Of a stretch of 64,000 bases of DNA, positions 61,593 to 64,000 are shown one piece after another (position 1 is the stretch's first letter; each line of letters starts with the position of its first letter). The stretch covers positions 62,001 through 126,000 of the forward strand of contig JARBJD010000004.1 in NCBI GenBank assembly GCA_033064195.1, in the 5' to 3' direction. The notes beneath the pieces were generated by a model. That model was given only the letters and a program-made list of their open reading frames with translations. It was not told where the DNA came from and made no database searches. This DNA is from Blattamonas nauphoetae. Lineage: Eukaryota > Preaxostyla > Oxymonadida. The translations under genes were made by a program, and so were the position numbers.

Positions 61593-63646
61593 TTAGTGTA
61601 ACACCGCATCACGCGCATCCATCAGTCTGAGCAATAGCATCGCATCTTTTCTTCTGATGATGCCCTTTCCGACCAGTTCGACCATCAAGCGCTCCTCGGC
61701 TATGGCGACATTGTCGATTTCCATGCTCTGAACTGGCCCTTCCTCTTCTTCGAGCTGTCCGGCTGACTGTCCCGCAATGCACACAACTGCCATGGTCAGG
61801 CTGAGTGTGGGTGACGGTGGGGGAGCGACAAGTGATATGATTGTTCCATCCTGCCTTCGTTCTCTCGAGACGAGCATCTGCAGAGAGAGGCGGAGAAGCG
61901 CTCGCTCAACTGCGGTTGTGTGTCTGGCTTCCTCTGTCTCTCTTCGGGGAGAAGCGAGTTGGCGAAAGATGGCTGGGATTGCATCAGTTGAAAGCACACT
62001 TTCCCACACTTCTTTCGATTCTCGAAGAAGATTGAGTGTCAAGACGACGAAATCAAGATGAACATAATCACCGCTGTTTCCAAAAAGTCCCAAGCAAGTC
62101 GTGCAGAGTGCAGTGAAGAGTGAGTGTCGATGAGGGATGAGAAGTGGCAACAACTCGAAAAGTGTTGGAATGGAGGCTGTCGAGTTCGTCGGGTTGAACA
62201 AGTCTTCTGAAAGCTTGTCTGTGTCACCTGGACTCGTCGGTGGTGACAGATCATCGTTGTCCGAGTCGAGTTCAAAGAATGGATCGGCGTTCGCCGAGGC
62301 TGTGCCGTAGTCATTGAGAAGCGGCTCGGAGATCGGATCGGGGAGGGGAACGATGGTTGCTGGATCGATTGCCGAAAGATCATACGGTCGGCCAGCCTCG
62401 TCCCAGAGGCCTAATCCGGCTCCCTCAAACGCCTCCACATCAATCCCAGCTTCGGTCTGATCGTTGTGGTGTTCCAGAGCGAGTTGGGCTTGTCGGATGC
62501 GAGCGGCTTCGAAGTCGGCTTCTGTCATTCGTGTGATTCCTGTCTCTTCCCATTCTGGTTCCGAAGGCAGTGCGAGGGGAACTTCTGGCAGAGACACGTC
62601 GATTGCCAGGTGGATGGTGTTGAGCGTGGCAAGCGAGCCGAACAAGGCCATGTGGGCGAGGGAGGCGAGTGTTGGGGGGAGGTGGAGGTGGAGGTAGAGA
62701 AGCTGCGAAGAGACTGCGATGAGTGCGGAGCTCATGTGGAGTGGGGAGATGGACAATCTGCGAGAGGAGAGAGGAAGAAGAAGAGTGAGGTGAAAGTGAG
62801 AAGTGATGAAATCGGAAGTAATCAACAGCAAATGAAACAGACATCCACAAATATTCTCAAAATCCTCCAAAAACGATCAAATGAACGGAAACACTCCACT
62901 TCCAATCCTCAAAACAACTTTTCCTCTCTCTCACTCAGAACACACTTCCACGTGCGACTCCTCCCTTCTGGTGCACCTCTCGTATTCCGAAGTTCGTCGG
63001 CCACAAACAGCCTCATCTCGTCCGTTCCGCAGTTGTTGAAGACTGTGTTTTCAAATCCGGACACTGCTGCTTGCAGTGCGTTCGTTGCCAAGGTGCACCA
63101 TTCCAGTGAGAGCGGAAGGGTGTCTTTATCCAATCGACTCCACACGTCTTCAGTGATGGCCATTTCTGCGGCAAGCTGATGTGTGATCTCTTCAACGCGC
63201 GAGATGGTCGGATTCACCCACATTGACTCCTCGTGTGTCCTGATTCTTGGGACAAACCATCTCCCGTCTTCATTTTGAACGCTGTCGTCTGTGTCTGGGT
63301 TCTCGTGGAAGATCCCGTGGCATGAAAGAGCGAGGCTGGACGATGTTTCGACAAGGCAACTCAACATGGTTGGAATCACCTGAAATTGAAGAGTGGAAAT
63401 GAGAAAAATGAAAATAGTTTGGGGAAAGTGAAAAAAGGACTAAGATATCAGTTCTCTCTTCATACCTCAGAGTTTTTGATCTCTTCAGTCCATCCTTCAT
63501 TTCGGGGTGGCGCGTCTCCAAGGAGAGAGAAAAATCCGTTGTTTTCATCGTCCTCATCTGGTGGTAATTGTGCTGGTTTTGGTTGTTCTCTGTTCAAAAT
63601 GTCTTCTATTTGATCTGTTGATCCAGTGCTTTTGTCTGGTTGGTAT
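61593..63646 (-). CDS. 3' part of an unidentified multi-exon helical protein
   Basis: Exons 63646-63466, 63379-62946 and 62757-61593 join with matching phases. Introns are 86 nt (GTATGA..CAG) and 188 nt (GTGTGT..CAG). The first visible exon begins with one base that completes a codon from an exon further upstream, so the start is missing; that exon may lie in 63650-64000 or beyond the window. About 593 residues are visible: an acidic segment (PPDEDDENNGFFSLLG), an alpha-helical region with ISRVEEITHQLAAEM, an Asp/Pro/Ser-rich middle, and a leucine-rich helical C-terminus (LFELLPLLIPHRHSLF..). There is no membrane segment. It could be a scaffold or trafficking protein; I do not recognise it. 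The stop is TAA. Confidence 0.65.
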
Positions 63647-63649
63647 CTG

Positions 63650-64000
63650 TTTCGACAGAAGAGTGAAAAAGCACGAAAGAAAAACAAGTGGGTCAGAAGT
63701 CTCCGGGCTGTTTGCTTTGTAATCAGCTGCGTGGCAGAAATGGCTTCATGAATGATCTACGAGCGGTTGGAGAAGAGAGAAGTGACATAGATGACGAGAA
63801 TGACTACAGTGAATTTTGCGGGAAAGCTTCAGCCCATTGTAATGAATCTCGCACGATGAATGAACAAATTTCAATGTTTTCGGACATACATGAATCGAAT
63901 TGCAGCTATTTCGAATCAATCCAATTGGCATGGTTGCGATCCGCAAATTCGAGCGTGAAGCACTGCCTATCAAACGGAAAATCGTGACTGGCTCGCATTC
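63650..64000. other. Window end, probable intron or upstream exon of the helical gene
   Basis: A pyrimidine-rich tract ending in CAG (minus strand, about 63690-63647) marks a 3' splice site. Beyond it no frame is convincing on either strand. Confidence 0.3.

Noticed and set aside
1-64000. tRNA, rRNA, CRISPR array or virus-derived element
   Set aside because: No cloverleaf, rRNA core, spaced palindromic repeats with unique spacers, reverse transcriptase, integrase or capsid motif was seen on either strand by eye.

Overview
This is a nuclear window from a microbial eukaryote. It has several multi-exon genes with short introns (29 to about 190 nt, GT..AG), kinase-family genes, and very large secreted or membrane proteins. 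No mitochondrial, bacterial or viral hallmark genes are visible. The very short introns and the repeat-rich Pmp-like surface proteins beside protein kinases remind me of Preaxostyla/oxymonads such as Blattamonas. That placement is from memory of genome style, not from a marker gene, and should be held loosely.

Layout. 1-731: 3' part of a helical gene. About 1155-3116: multi-exon coiled-coil gene with a beta-sandwich C-terminus. 3981-5909: secreted EGF-repeat type I membrane protein with three exons. 6192-6535 (minus): decayed copy of the beta-sandwich domain. 6541-9520: minisatellite of about 99 copies of a 30-bp unit, which forms the 3' end of a five-exon minus-strand gene (11634-9458) encoding kinase, coiled coil, SH3-like and RRM-like parts. 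12296-44267: tandem array of four giant minus-strand paralogues (G1 to G4 from low to high coordinate). 44392-47473: SRPK-like kinase with five exons. 50951-47788: second kinase with five exons. 51316-52818: secreted protein with a GPI-type tail. 55292-53355: secreted beta-helix membrane protein. 61401-56111: two broken relatives of the giant family, one carrying a near-perfect 212-bp inverted repeat. 63646-61593: 3' part of a multi-exon helical gene.

The centrepiece is the giant family. Each full-length member has a signal peptide, a Pmp/pectate-lyase-like beta-helix, a run of Ig/TIG-like beta modules, a second beta-helix introduced by a C-G-T..PC.TIE.GW motif, one transmembrane helix, and a cytoplasmic protein-kinase-like domain that has lost its catalytic loop. 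The Ig-like modules form a super-repeat A-B-C-D of exactly 1257 nt (419 codons), present once in G1, twice in G2 and three times in G3; G4 has only module A. The array therefore encodes surface proteins graded in stalk length, with a predicted catalytically dead kinase tail. This looks like a receptor or adhesin family evolving by unequal exchange and gene conversion.

Stop usage: most confident genes end in TGA, and a few end in TAA or TAG. I read the window with the standard code.
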